A stretch of DNA of 64,000 nt from CAYJFD01 sp964369605 (GTDB lineage Bacteria; Bacteroidota; Bacteroidia; Bacteroidales; UBA932), in contig CAYJFD010000001.1 in NCBI GenBank assembly GCA_964369605.1, forward strand, positions 183,137 through 247,136, in the 5' to 3' direction. Shown here piece by piece: positions 1-9,800 of the stretch. Numbering within the stretch: position 1 is the first letter of the stretch; each line of letters opens with the position of its first letter. Below the pieces are notes generated by a model. It saw only the letters and a program-made list of their open reading frames with translations, ran no database searches and was not told the DNA's origin. A program made the translations under genes and the position numbers.

Positions 1-3000
1 GTTAAGTTTCTTCTTATCTGTTCCCATCCATTCGAGAATGCTGTGTAGGAGTAAAGCTCCATTTATTACTATAGGAGAGGTGGATAAATCTTTAGGAGAA
101 TTTTCATCTTTATTTATAGACGCATTAAGAGGGAAGGCTTGTCTAAGTGGATATATGAAGCTATCCATCTCTATACTAGGTTTCTCCTTATAGGCGTCGT
201 GGAGTAGTCGTTCAGCATCAGCACCTAGTATGGCTCCGATAGGTAGACCATTCCTTATACCTTCAACTATGCGTTTAGCTTTACGAACTCTTTGAGAAGA
301 AAGGTTAATATTTAGAGAAAGACTGTCTGTGCTATTATCAGATGACTGAATACGATTTTTATATCCTCCCCTTAGTATCGCAGCTGTAGTAGCTTGATTG
401 ATAGATGGCGCTAGTATGTACTCTTCTAGGCCACTTCTAGTCGCATAATTCTCTTTAAGATCAAATATCCAGCCATAGCAACCAATTACCAATCCGTAGT
501 TGTTTTTCAGAGGGTTAATTTCATGGTGATATGCGATTAATCCTTGTATCCAAGCATCAAGACGGTAGTTAAATAGATCAAAGAATTCGACGATTAGATT
601 ACGAGCCTGATCGTCGCTTATATCTTGCCCACTTTCATTTTTAATATAAGTCTTAAGGTTCTGAATATGTGAAAAGAGAGGATTTGAATCATCAGCGAGG
701 GACGTAGTATACTCTTCGTCATTTAGTGGGATGTAGTTTAGGTATTGAGAGACTATTTCAAGATAAATAGGGTTTATGTCTCTTATTTTGCGTAGGTCAT
801 CCAGCGGGTTTACACCTAAATTAAGACCTCTGAAAAGAGCGGGTAGGAAAAAGTCGTCAACTTTGACGGACTGTTGGGTTAAGAAGCTCGAAGAGTTAGG
901 AGTTTTTCCCATTAAGTGAAGAAACTTAGAGGAATCTTCTTGAGGCTCTACTACATTGTTTTGTTCTGCGATTAGGTTCCAGTTATCTGCAAGGTAGGTA
1001 AGAACATCTCTAACTAAGCTCATCGGAGAATTAAAAAACTTTAAGTTACGTAAATCACTAGATAGAAGGAGGCCGTAAGGCTGTGTCCCTATTCGTATGC
1101 TAGAGTATGGACTGCGAGCAAGTACATACCTCCAGAAATATTCATAGACGGTAGAGTTATATTTTATAAACCCTAGCAAATTATCATTAGTAGCAAAGGC
1201 ATCTAGAAGATATTTATTTGCAAGCCTAGCGTATTGTATCTCATATTTGTCAGCATTAGTAGTTTCTAGTATCGGTTGGTTTTTAACTTTTCCAAGTAGA
1301 GCGTTAAGGATAGAGGCATCGCTGTGTTCGCTATTATTCACCTCCCAGGCGTAGGACGGCGGATTAACTTTAGAGGTTTTATGTTTTTTTAGAGATGAGG
1401 TGATCATCTTGAAATAAACTTCTTTTTGCCTAGTTGTAGAGGAGTCAAATGACGTTTCATCCTTGTTGCTTAAGATGTTTGTCGCTGTTCCTTGCTTGAT
1501 AAGATCCATTCCGTTAGCACTAAATAAGTGACATTCAAGGAGCTGTTGAAGCATTTCAAAACCCTCTTTATTCTGGATATTTATATCTTCCTTCGCTCCT
1601 AATACGTAAATAGAGTTGAACTCATAGTTACGCATAGTTTTCTTTTTGCCAAACTTAAAAGAAGATAGCGGAATAGTAATAGCCATTCCTATCTTTTCAG
1701 CCTCATCGTAATCTGTCATCCATTTAATCTGATTCTTAAAACGGATATGCCCATTAGAGGTGTCTATCGTATTCTGGAAAACATCTTCCCCCTCCTGGTT
1801 AAAGTCTAATCCAACATTTAGAATGTCAGGAAGACGATTTCCTATTCGAGAAATTACTTCTTCTCTTTTGCTGTTAATCTTTACTGCTGCCTGGATGGTG
1901 AAACGGCTAGGCATCCATTTTGATATCGGAATACTAAATCTTTGGTCTTTTTCTATAGCTGCTTTCTCTGGAAAGCGTACATAGTTACGAACTATCCAAG
2001 CTGCCCTATATGGAGGGTATAAGAGGCATAGCTTATCCCAAGCGCTTTGTTTTGGGTCCTTTATTCGTCTTTGGTTTTTAATCGTTCTGCCAGTAGAAAA
2101 ATATTCATCGAGGAAGGTTTTAACATCTGAGATTTCTTTTTTGCTAAGGGCATTATGAAGCTGGGTTACTGCTAGTTCGTCAGGATAAATACGAACACAG
2201 AGGCATTTTTCAGAATGAGTATAAGTCATTTTGCGCCTTCTAATATAGCGATCATTCTTACGAAGATACCCAGTAGAGATAGTTATCTGATTTTCTTTTG
2301 ATGCCTTATTGTTGTAATGACTAAGTAAAGAGATTAGCCAATCCTGCTCCTGCTGATAATTAAATAGTGTGCGCTTTGCTAGATTTCGTAGTCGAACAGA
2401 GTCCTGACTATTAAAACAACAATCATTAATCTCTTGTTTAATAAGGACTCTAGCTAGTTGAGTGTAGCGATAGTGTAAGCCCTTGCTAGCGATACGGGGA
2501 CACTTAGCTCTAAGTTTTTTTTCTAAGTCTATTAAAGAGAATGCTTTAATTTTGTCGCAGAGAGGAAAAAATGTTTTACAACACTCTCGGTAGGAATAAT
2601 AAAAATTCCTATTACGGGTAGACATTTCTTTTTCTCTTTCTTTTGAGGAAGGAATGATTAGAGATGAATGCTTCACGAATGAAATCTCTTTTGTTTCCTT
2701 ATCTCGAAAGACCTCTAAACGATCTTTAAGTGCTTTCATAATAGAGATGAGGGACTTTCGCTGCTGATTATCAAGAGATGGAATCTTAGAGAGTTCTTTC
2801 TCAAATGTATTGTAAAAAGCCAAAATCTTCTTTAAACATTTATTCCTAGATTTATAGAAAACAGATAAGGAGTAGGGGCTATCTTCATATTTATTCGAAT
2901 ATATACATAATTTTTCTTCTCTTTGCTTCCCAGAAAACATTTCTTTGTAAACAAATTCCTCTTGGCCAAAAATATTATCTTTGACAATAATATTATTCAT

Positions 3001-3474
3001 TAGACTAATCACTCTATTTGCTTTTCTTAGGAAATTTGTAGCACGGTTATCTTTCGACGCACTAGTACACGCAAGCGAGTTTATATTTTGAATAACTTGA
3101 TTAAGTCTGTTCTGAATAGCTTGACTAAGTTCAGGATCATGAGATTCAAACTTTGATTTCTTAAGATGATTTAGTAGGTCGAGAATATAGGATCTATCTT
3201 CCTTGTAGATTATCTTGATATCCTCAGAGGCTAGGATTAGCTTCTCAAGTCTATCAGTTATAATATCCTTTTCTTCGGATTTAAGTGCAAGTACTAAATT
3301 CCAGATTTTATCTAAAACCCAGAGAACCTTATGCTCGTCGCAGTACTTTTTTACGGGGCGATTAATAAATTTAGTTTCTAAACGAAGAGGAAACATCGCC
3401 ATAGTCGTTCCCGCGTCGTAGGCACTCAACTTGTTTGAAGAATGAATGCGTAAAATATCTTGATTACTGTACAT
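1..3474 (-). CDS. Giant uncharacterised protein, 3' end missing (third gene of giant operon)
   Basis: Open from ATG at 3474 to the window edge: 1158 codons without a stop, so the C-terminus lies outside. I do not know its function. No signal peptide or membrane segment is visible. It starts MYSNQDILRIHSS, followed by MAMFPLRLETKF at about residues 25-36. Around residue 427 is a VRIYPDELAV motif, followed by a Trp-rich stretch ending in RAAWIVRNY. Near residues 1020-1085 are APSINQATTAAILRGGY and LNINLSSQRVRKAKRIVEGI. These blocks match, from memory, conserved blocks in very large hypothetical proteins of Actinobacteria, Cyanobacteria and Flavobacteriia. The N-terminal 400 residues are Lys/Glu-rich and helical-looking. 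The gene follows the 1118-aa gene after 34 nt on the same strand, so co-transcription is likely. The ORF is certain; the function is unknown. Confidence 0.85.
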   Translation of the reverse strand, partial: MYSNQDILRIHSSNKLSAYDAGTTMAMFPLRLETKFINRPVKKYCDEHKVLWVLDKIWNLVLALKSEEKDIITDRLEKLILASEDIKIIYKEDRSYILDLLNHLKKSKFESHDPELSQAIQNRLNQVIQNINSLACTSASKDNRATNFLRKANRVISLMNNIIVKDNIFGQEEFVYKEMFSGKQREEKLCIYSNKYEDSPYSLSVFYKSRNKCLKKILAFYNTFEKELSKIPSLDNQQRKSLISIMKALKDRLEVFRDKETKEISFVKHSSLIIPSSKEREKEMSTRNRNFYYSYRECCKTFFPLCDKIKAFSLIDLEKKLRAKCPRIASKGLHYRYTQLARVLIKQEINDCCFNSQDSVRLRNLAKRTLFNYQQEQDWLISLLSHYNNKASKENQITISTGYLRKNDRYIRRRKMTYTHSEKCLCVRIYPDELAVTQLHNALSKKEISDVKTFLDEYFSTGRTIKNQRRIKDPKQSAWDKLCLLYPPYRAAWIVRNYVRFPEKAAIEKDQRFSIPISKWMPSRFTIQAAVKINSKREEVISRIGNRLPDILNVGLDFNQEGEDVFQNTIDTSNGHIRFKNQIKWMTDYDEAEKIGMAITIPLSSFKFGKKKTMRNYEFNSIYVLGAKEDINIQNKEGFEMLQQLLECHLFSANGMDLIKQGTATNILSNKDETSFDSSTTRQKEVYFKMITSSLKKHKTSKVNPPSYAWEVNNSEHSDASILNALLGKVKNQPILETTNADKYEIQYARLANKYLLDAFATNDNLLGFIKYNSTVYEYFWRYVLARSPYSSIRIGTQPYGLLLSSDLRNLKFFNSPMSLVRDVLTYLADNWNLIAEQNNVVEPQEDSSKFLHLMGKTPNSSSFLTQQSVKVDDFFLPALFRGLNLGVNPLDDLRKIRDINPIYLEIVSQYLNYIPLNDEEYTTSLADDSNPLFSHIQNLKTYIKNESGQDISDDQARNLIVEFFDLFNYRLDAWIQGLIAYHHEINPLKNNYGLVIGCYGWIFDLKENYATRSGLEEYILAPSINQATTAAILRGGYKNRIQSSDNSTDSLSLNINLSSQRVRKAKRIVEGIRNGLPIGAILGADAERLLHDAYKEKPSIEMDSFIYPLRQAFPLNASINKDENSPKDLSTSPIVINGALLLHSILEWMGTDKKKLN

Positions 3475-3508
3475 TTTTTTAGTCTTAAGTTTGTGTATAC
3501 CCAATAAG

Positions 3509-6500
3509 TTAATTAGTGATATTCGGAATATCCTCGAGTTTATATCCGTGGATACATAGATCTGTTTTACGTAGCTCAGCGTATGCCGCAGCAGATACTG
3601 GTGGTGAGCTCTTATGTTTAGGATCTAAATAGAAACGCATACCGCTTCTTTCTTCCTCGAAGGTTAGACAGCTGTTCTTATTTTTGCTTATAAATTTTGT
3701 AACTTCCGCCTCAGGGAAGCCCACAAGAAAGATATCATCTGTAAGCCAAACTGTCATCTCTGGCTCAAGGATATTATTCAGGTTAAACTTACTTCCATTG
3801 TAAGAAGAAATGAATACATTAGTCTGTGGATAGGCGTGCATTAGTTCTGAGCGAATAGCAAAGGTAAGCAACTGCGATTTACCGCTTTTATGGTTCTCTC
3901 CTAATTTATTTTTCCTATGGTTCTCGCCTAACTTATTTTTCCAGTTATGAACTTCTTCTATATCAAAGTAGTTATCATCAAATGATTTAGGAAGGTTGAA
4001 AGTATCCCAGAACTTCCTAAAATACGAGCCTCTCTCGTCAGTCGGATATTCTCTCCAAAGTAATTCTTTTCCCATCTCTGTATTCATACCGCATAAGAAG
4101 GCCTCTTCGAATTTAGGATTAGAAATAAAGCAGGAAATAGTGTTTTGCTTAATAGAGTTAACAGAAGGAAGTACGAAACGTTCTGATAGTTTGCGTAAGT
4201 AGAAAACTGTCGGATCAGGGAATTCAGGATACGCCATAATAGGGTGCTTGCTATAGGCTGTCTCCCATAGTCGTGTCATTATATCATCGAGATCTCTTCC
4301 AGGGAAGAATTCCTGATATATTTTAAGGATTCTGTCGTCTGCTATTTTATCTGCAAAGTTAATATTATCAGTATCGCTGTCTGACGTCTGCGTAACCTCC
4401 TGAGAAGGAGGAATAATAGGGTTGAGTGCAAGTTTTTCTAATCCGATTTTGAAATCTTCTATGTAATTGCTCTTACTTTTAGAACCGCCTATAAAATGCA
4501 CATTTTTGATATTCTCGGTTTTAGATACTGAATATTCACGACTTTGAATCTCCCTTAGATACCACCAACGATATTTTAATTTTATAGTGGACGTAGATAG
4601 ACTTTGGAGGTAATCTAAATCACCACCATTAAAGATGTAAAATATTTCCTCAGATTCCCCATTTTTATATTTAATGCCACTAACAGAATTATTTTCACTG
4701 TAAAGCTTATTGTACTCTATGCTAGGAAGTATTATTCCTGCTTCCTCCTTGTCTCCTACCCTAAGGTAACAAACCTTGTTGTTAGCATAGGCAGGTATGA
4801 CATTATTCATATTCTGATTAGGCTTAAAAATATCTTTATTCTGAGAATTTTCATAAGATTTAAAATTTGCCATATCAAAACTAAAGGTAGCTACTCTGTC
4901 AGGATATTCAGATATGTCGTGGTAGCTTTTCTCGCCGTTATTTAATTCTTCTACGATGATATCGGCTTTAAAGAAACTACTAACGATCCGAGATCTAGGA
5001 ACTATCATCTCGGCCACCTTTAGACTTTTAGAGTTCTCATCTAGAAAATCTCGCCAAGTGCTAAAGTCAAATAGTTTTTTTAACTCATCAGTGTAAACCC
5101 CTTGCGTAAGAGATGAATCTTTAATTTGATAACCACTATAAATACTTTCATTCTTTTCGCCATTCTCAAGCGCCTTAAAGAGCGTAGATGTTTGCTTTGA
5201 ACGAGCTGCTATCTTCATCGCGGCATCAGATTTTAGCCCAAAAAGATTAGCATCCAAGCCCTTATAGAAGTGAGGCGATACGCGCTTCTCAGAAATGGTG
5301 TTTAATTGGTTTATAGCGAAGAATTCTTTGATTATTTGGTTTTGCTGTTTAACACTCTCGATTTGTACCCAGGCGCGGTGAACAAAACTCTCTTGATTCT
5401 CCTGAACAGCGCTAGCCCCCATACCTGCTGCTATTCTGTTCTCAAAATCTATATTTAAATCATGAATAATATTGTCTTGTCCGACTTTCTTATTAAGTTT
5501 ATCCTTTGTAGATAATAGGTGACGTGCACCGTATACAGGAGGAACTATCCATGGGTCTTCATCGTACATTAGACTATCATTTCCAGTGATGTCACTGTGG
5601 TTTTTTGTGAATACTGGGCTTAGTTTAAGTAACTCTTTTAGACTTGCTTGCTGATCCTTTAGAAGAGTTTTAGTAGCAGAGTCTGGAGTCTCCTCAAGGC
5701 TATTTCCTCTCTTTTTGAGTGCTACGCCAATAGGGATAATTCCATAGTTTTCACCTTTCTTGTTTTTTAGAAAATCTACTAATGATGTATTCGGTTTACG
5801 AGAAGTAGTGACGTTAATATCTTTAAGCGGTTCTATTATTACATTCTTAGTAGATTTAGGAATATTTAACCCTCTTAGTTTGGAGTTAGTTCGTCTATTA
5901 TCATTAATAGGATGTTTCGTCTCAAGCAGCGGTAATCTCGGATTTTTAGGTCGCTCTACTTCTATATCATTTAGTAACGCAACAGGCGCCTCAATATGAC
6001 TTATTCCAGTATCAGAGATATCAATCTTTAACGTGTCATTGAGTTTGAAATAATCATTGTCATCTATAGATTCAATTCTCCTTGCTAGAGTGCGGAAACT
6101 TGCATCTCCTGTTTTAAACTTCCATTGGTGGTAAATCGGGAAAGTTACCTCACTTGGGTTATTATAATTCCACGCACTTTCTTGAATGCTACTTTTTCTT
6201 TCATCTTTCTCCCTTAGTCCTTGTTTAAAAGTAGGGATCAGAAATGCTGTATACTCTGTTTCTATTTCAAGCTTACGGCTGCACAAAGTGCGAGAGAACT
6301 CACCAAGAACCTTCTCGCTCTCTCTTTCTTGCTGAACGTGAGAAAGTAAGGGTAGATCCTTGATGTCAGGAAGTAGCGTCTTTATCATCTCGGCTTTAAT
6401 ATTCAATAAATACTTGCCTGATGGCTGAAGAAGAAGTTCGTATTCTCCTTCCTTGCATACAATTAGTGAAATCCAAGGGCGAATTTTTTCTCCATTTTCT

Positions 6501-6865
6501 TTAAGTGGAGTATATCTCCAAGGGAAGTCGGCATCATGAAATTCGATATAAGGCATAAATTCATAACTCATCGCCGCTCCACCCTGAGGGGGAACCACCT
6601 GGCGAATAGCACTACTCTGAATGGATTCGACCTCACTAGGTCCTATGAGTTTAAATTTTTGTGAATGAGAAAAATCGCTAGAAAGGGAGTCGGTAGCTTC
6701 TTCTTCCGAATCCTTAGGAAGCTCTACTATCTCGCCCTTCCATTTAATGTCTGCTGAGATGCTTGCATATTGCCCTCCTCCAGCTTCTCCTGAAAGATTG
6801 TCAACTTCAACGATATATTGACTCAGACCTTGGCGAATAAATGGTAATATATAAGTTTTAGACAT
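3509..6865 (-). CDS. Giant uncharacterised protein, 1118 aa (second gene of giant operon)
   Basis: The function is unknown. It has no signal peptide and no transmembrane segment. Residues 105-140 hold PYIEFHDADFPWRYTP followed by IRPWISLIVCKEGEYE, a block (PylEFd.pDfPWryTP...LRPWl.LiV) that I recall from uncharacterised large proteins in other phyla. Near residues 478-500 is IAAGMGASAVQENQESFVHR with AWVQ after it, resembling an 'RiAAGlG..vVq.nQEelm..AW.Q' block of the same proteins. Near residue 1005 is SELMHAYPQTNVFISS, followed by a TVWLTDDIFLVGF strand. The segment KNKLGENHRKNKLGENHKSG contains a tandem 8-residue duplication (near 3900-3945). The start lies 6 nt after the DUF6603 gene, so translation is probably coupled. 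The coding call is firm; a structural role in a large complex is only a guess. Confidence 0.85.
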   Translation of the reverse strand: MSKTYILPFIRQGLSQYIVEVDNLSGEAGGGQYASISADIKWKGEIVELPKDSEEEATDSLSSDFSHSQKFKLIGPSEVESIQSSAIRQVVPPQGGAAMSYEFMPYIEFHDADFPWRYTPLKENGEKIRPWISLIVCKEGEYELLLQPSGKYLLNIKAEMIKTLLPDIKDLPLLSHVQQERESEKVLGEFSRTLCSRKLEIETEYTAFLIPTFKQGLREKDERKSSIQESAWNYNNPSEVTFPIYHQWKFKTGDASFRTLARRIESIDDNDYFKLNDTLKIDISDTGISHIEAPVALLNDIEVERPKNPRLPLLETKHPINDNRRTNSKLRGLNIPKSTKNVIIEPLKDINVTTSRKPNTSLVDFLKNKKGENYGIIPIGVALKKRGNSLEETPDSATKTLLKDQQASLKELLKLSPVFTKNHSDITGNDSLMYDEDPWIVPPVYGARHLLSTKDKLNKKVGQDNIIHDLNIDFENRIAAGMGASAVQENQESFVHRAWVQIESVKQQNQIIKEFFAINQLNTISEKRVSPHFYKGLDANLFGLKSDAAMKIAARSKQTSTLFKALENGEKNESIYSGYQIKDSSLTQGVYTDELKKLFDFSTWRDFLDENSKSLKVAEMIVPRSRIVSSFFKADIIVEELNNGEKSYHDISEYPDRVATFSFDMANFKSYENSQNKDIFKPNQNMNNVIPAYANNKVCYLRVGDKEEAGIILPSIEYNKLYSENNSVSGIKYKNGESEEIFYIFNGGDLDYLQSLSTSTIKLKYRWWYLREIQSREYSVSKTENIKNVHFIGGSKSKSNYIEDFKIGLEKLALNPIIPPSQEVTQTSDSDTDNINFADKIADDRILKIYQEFFPGRDLDDIMTRLWETAYSKHPIMAYPEFPDPTVFYLRKLSERFVLPSVNSIKQNTISCFISNPKFEEAFLCGMNTEMGKELLWREYPTDERGSYFRKFWDTFNLPKSFDDNYFDIEEVHNWKNKLGENHRKNKLGENHKSGKSQLLTFAIRSELMHAYPQTNVFISSYNGSKFNLNNILEPEMTVWLTDDIFLVGFPEAEVTKFISKNKNSCLTFEEERSGMRFYLDPKHKSSPPVSAAAYAELRKTDLCIHGYKLEDIPNITN

Positions 6866-6871
6866 AATTTG

Positions 6872-9800
6872 TTAGTTTTTAGAATTGTTGTTATTATCTA
6901 GCTTATTAATCTCATCTATCTTATATTGCTTATTAAGATTGTCTAGTTGATTAATATATCTCTGGAACGAGGCATTATCTCTACGAGTAAATGCCCTAGA
7001 CTTGCTAGATGAACTAGATTGTTTATTAGGTGATTTTGGTTCTTCAAAACCAAAAGAGTGCTCAACTTCAAATATTAGCTCCCTTCCTTCTTTCGGAGAA
7101 CTCTTAGGAGGAGTAAACGTAAATCCACTATTATATTTAACGTATGATTTTGACTTAATTTTATCTTCTATGCTAAGTAGTTTATATAATGACGGTGCAA
7201 AATCATTATGCTCCATAGTCAGACTTTCTCCTATATGAATACTGCTATTATTACTTCTGAAGGTAAGTCCCTCTAATTTAATAGAGCAGTAATCCACTAT
7301 TCGTGCATTGTTACAGATATCCATTTTTTCAAATGAAGTAAGGGTTAAGTCGCCTGTTGAATCTTTAGTAACAAAAGGTAAGGAACTTTGATTGAAGGAA
7401 ATAGAAGAGAAAGGTTGAACGATAATAGTGTCTGTCTCAGAAGTCGAAGCTCCCTGATCTTCTCTAAGTTGAACACCGTTTGTAGTCAAGGCCTCTTTCA
7501 CAGACCAATTTTTTACATTTTTGATCTCTTTATCAAGTAGCTCAAGAACGCTTATCTCTGTAGATGGAAGTTCTGGAGTGCTGTCCCCCCACTCAATGTC
7601 AAATCCAATAGAGATAGGTATGAATATGAAATTGAAGCTTGCGCTACCTGCAGCGCGCCAAGGGGCCGGACCGCTAAGTTCAAGGGCAAGATGTATAGCT
7701 AGTAACTCCCAACCTCCGCAGGTTACAGCTACACCTGCGCGTATGTCAAACATAAATAGGAAAGGATCAAACTGGAACAGAGTGTCAAATCCGGCATATC
7801 CGTGAATCCCGAAGCTTTCCCAGCCAATATTTAAGGTAAGATCTGCTCCTATCTGGAATGAGTTTGAAGTAACAGCTAAATATGTTTCGAGTTTGATCTT
7901 AACTATCCCGTAGTCTAAACCCATAGATAATCTCTTCATATCTGAGACCATCATCCCCTCTTCTGGCTTGTATGCAGGGTGGAAGCCACCAATTGAAAGT
8001 AAGAATCCTTTACTTGCACCTCCCCAGAATAGACGGAAGGCCATATCTCCTTCAAGACTGATTCCTACTATTCTAGAATCTACAATGGATGCATCGAACC
8101 AAAGTCCCTCCTCAAAGTTAAGTCCTCCGGCGAAGTATACATTAATAGAAATAATATCGTCTAGGCTATCTCCAGCAGATACTTTAAGAGCTCCTACTAT
8201 TATTATCTCTACTGGGTTAGGTAGTTGAAGTATTAGACCAAAATCACAGGTTAATATAGGTTCAAAGCTAATTCTACCTAAAACTCCAAAATAGAATTGT
8301 TTTTGTCTTACAGGGAAGAGTCCTTCAGTTGTAGAACGGATTACAGATAGATTCTTTTGAAGATCCTTAACAAAGAAAGCGGTAGCAAGTGTCCCTTGTC
8401 GAACTGCTTTTATTAAGTTTTCTCTGTCTATACCTCGGTTTAACCCTAAGCAGCCACCTATTGCTGTCAGCGAGAATCCCATGCCAAGAGGAATCCCCGG
8501 AGAGAAGGATGTGGATAGCATCGCTATCAAACTGAAGATTTGCCCCTCCTTAGCCCCGGTATTGCATATGAAATATGCTGAAACTCCAAATTTGTCAATA
8601 ACGCTAAGTTCAAAGAAGCCAGAGAATTCTCCTTTTTCTGTGTCGATTGAAATAAGTCCTCCTCCAGTTACTCCTGGGGCCTCTACACTAATACCAATAG
8701 AGGTAGGGAAGTTAAAGTCCGCATCAAAATTTGGACTGGCGAAGGTGTAGTCAGGATTTAGGATTCTAGTATTAAATCCTACACCTAGATTTTCAAAGGC
8801 TAGCTGAACGGCTTCAAAGTTTATTTGGAATGTAGTATTAAGATTTAGAATAAGTGAACCAAAGTCATTTTCTTTAGATCCAAGTTCTACATTTGCCGAG
8901 TTAAATGTTAGGTTGCCTATTTTTAGGTTATTTAGATCGAAATCAAGTTGAACCTTGCAGCCTCCTCCTATCATTAAGCCATCTTTTAGGTCATATCCAA
9001 GGTGGGTGCTCAAAAGAACTGCTAAGTCGTCTTTTAAAATCTGCTTAAATAGAGGATTTTCTCTAAGTTTGACTATAAATTCTAAGTCGTTAAGTGCTCC
9101 TAGGTATCCTAGCTGGAAGCCTTCAGTATTCTCCTTTTTTATTAGATCTTTAACCTCTTCAGGAAGAGTGTCAAGTCCAGGGTTATATCCAAGATAGAAT
9201 ATTTGTGGATAGTCCTTAATGTTAATATCTATATATTTAGTGGAGAGGATATTACTTTGCTCAGCAGTAGAAGTTCTATTGAAGTAGGCATATAATAGCG
9301 CACTAATATTCTCAGGCTTAAATAAACCGTGGAAGTAACCTCCATTCTCAAGTTTTTTAGTGAGACAGAATCCTAGTGTTTGTCCTTCGCCAGGGCTTTC
9401 TGTATTAGTTTTTCCGAGATCGCAGGAAGCACCTAATTTGAGAACATGCTTGTCTCCTATTTCAAACGGATGCGCTATGGAGCTGTTTAGTGTTAAGTAG
9501 AAGTAAACACCAGGAGTTGTGATATTATTCTGCTCATCAATCTTCTCGACAATATAATCTTCTATATCAATAGTAAGTCCTAGTTTTACGGAGGCATCAA
9601 GTTTCGACTCACTAGAGCTGCCTTTTAGAAGTTTGCTCAAGTCGAAGAGTGTAATATTTACGAATAGATTATTTAAGTCACTCTCGTACTCTAGATCTTT
9701 GCAGTAATTAGTGATCTCATCAGGTAGAGGAGGAATTATATCACTAATAGTGTCTTTGAAATCTGAAGGGATTCTCCTGTAAATAGAAACTGCGAGATTC

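Noticed and set aside
1760..1984. Plus-strand open frames inside the giant minus-strand genes (here and across 3.2-12.5 kb)
   Set aside because: All lie antisense to long conserved coding sequences, lack promoters and have shadow-like composition.
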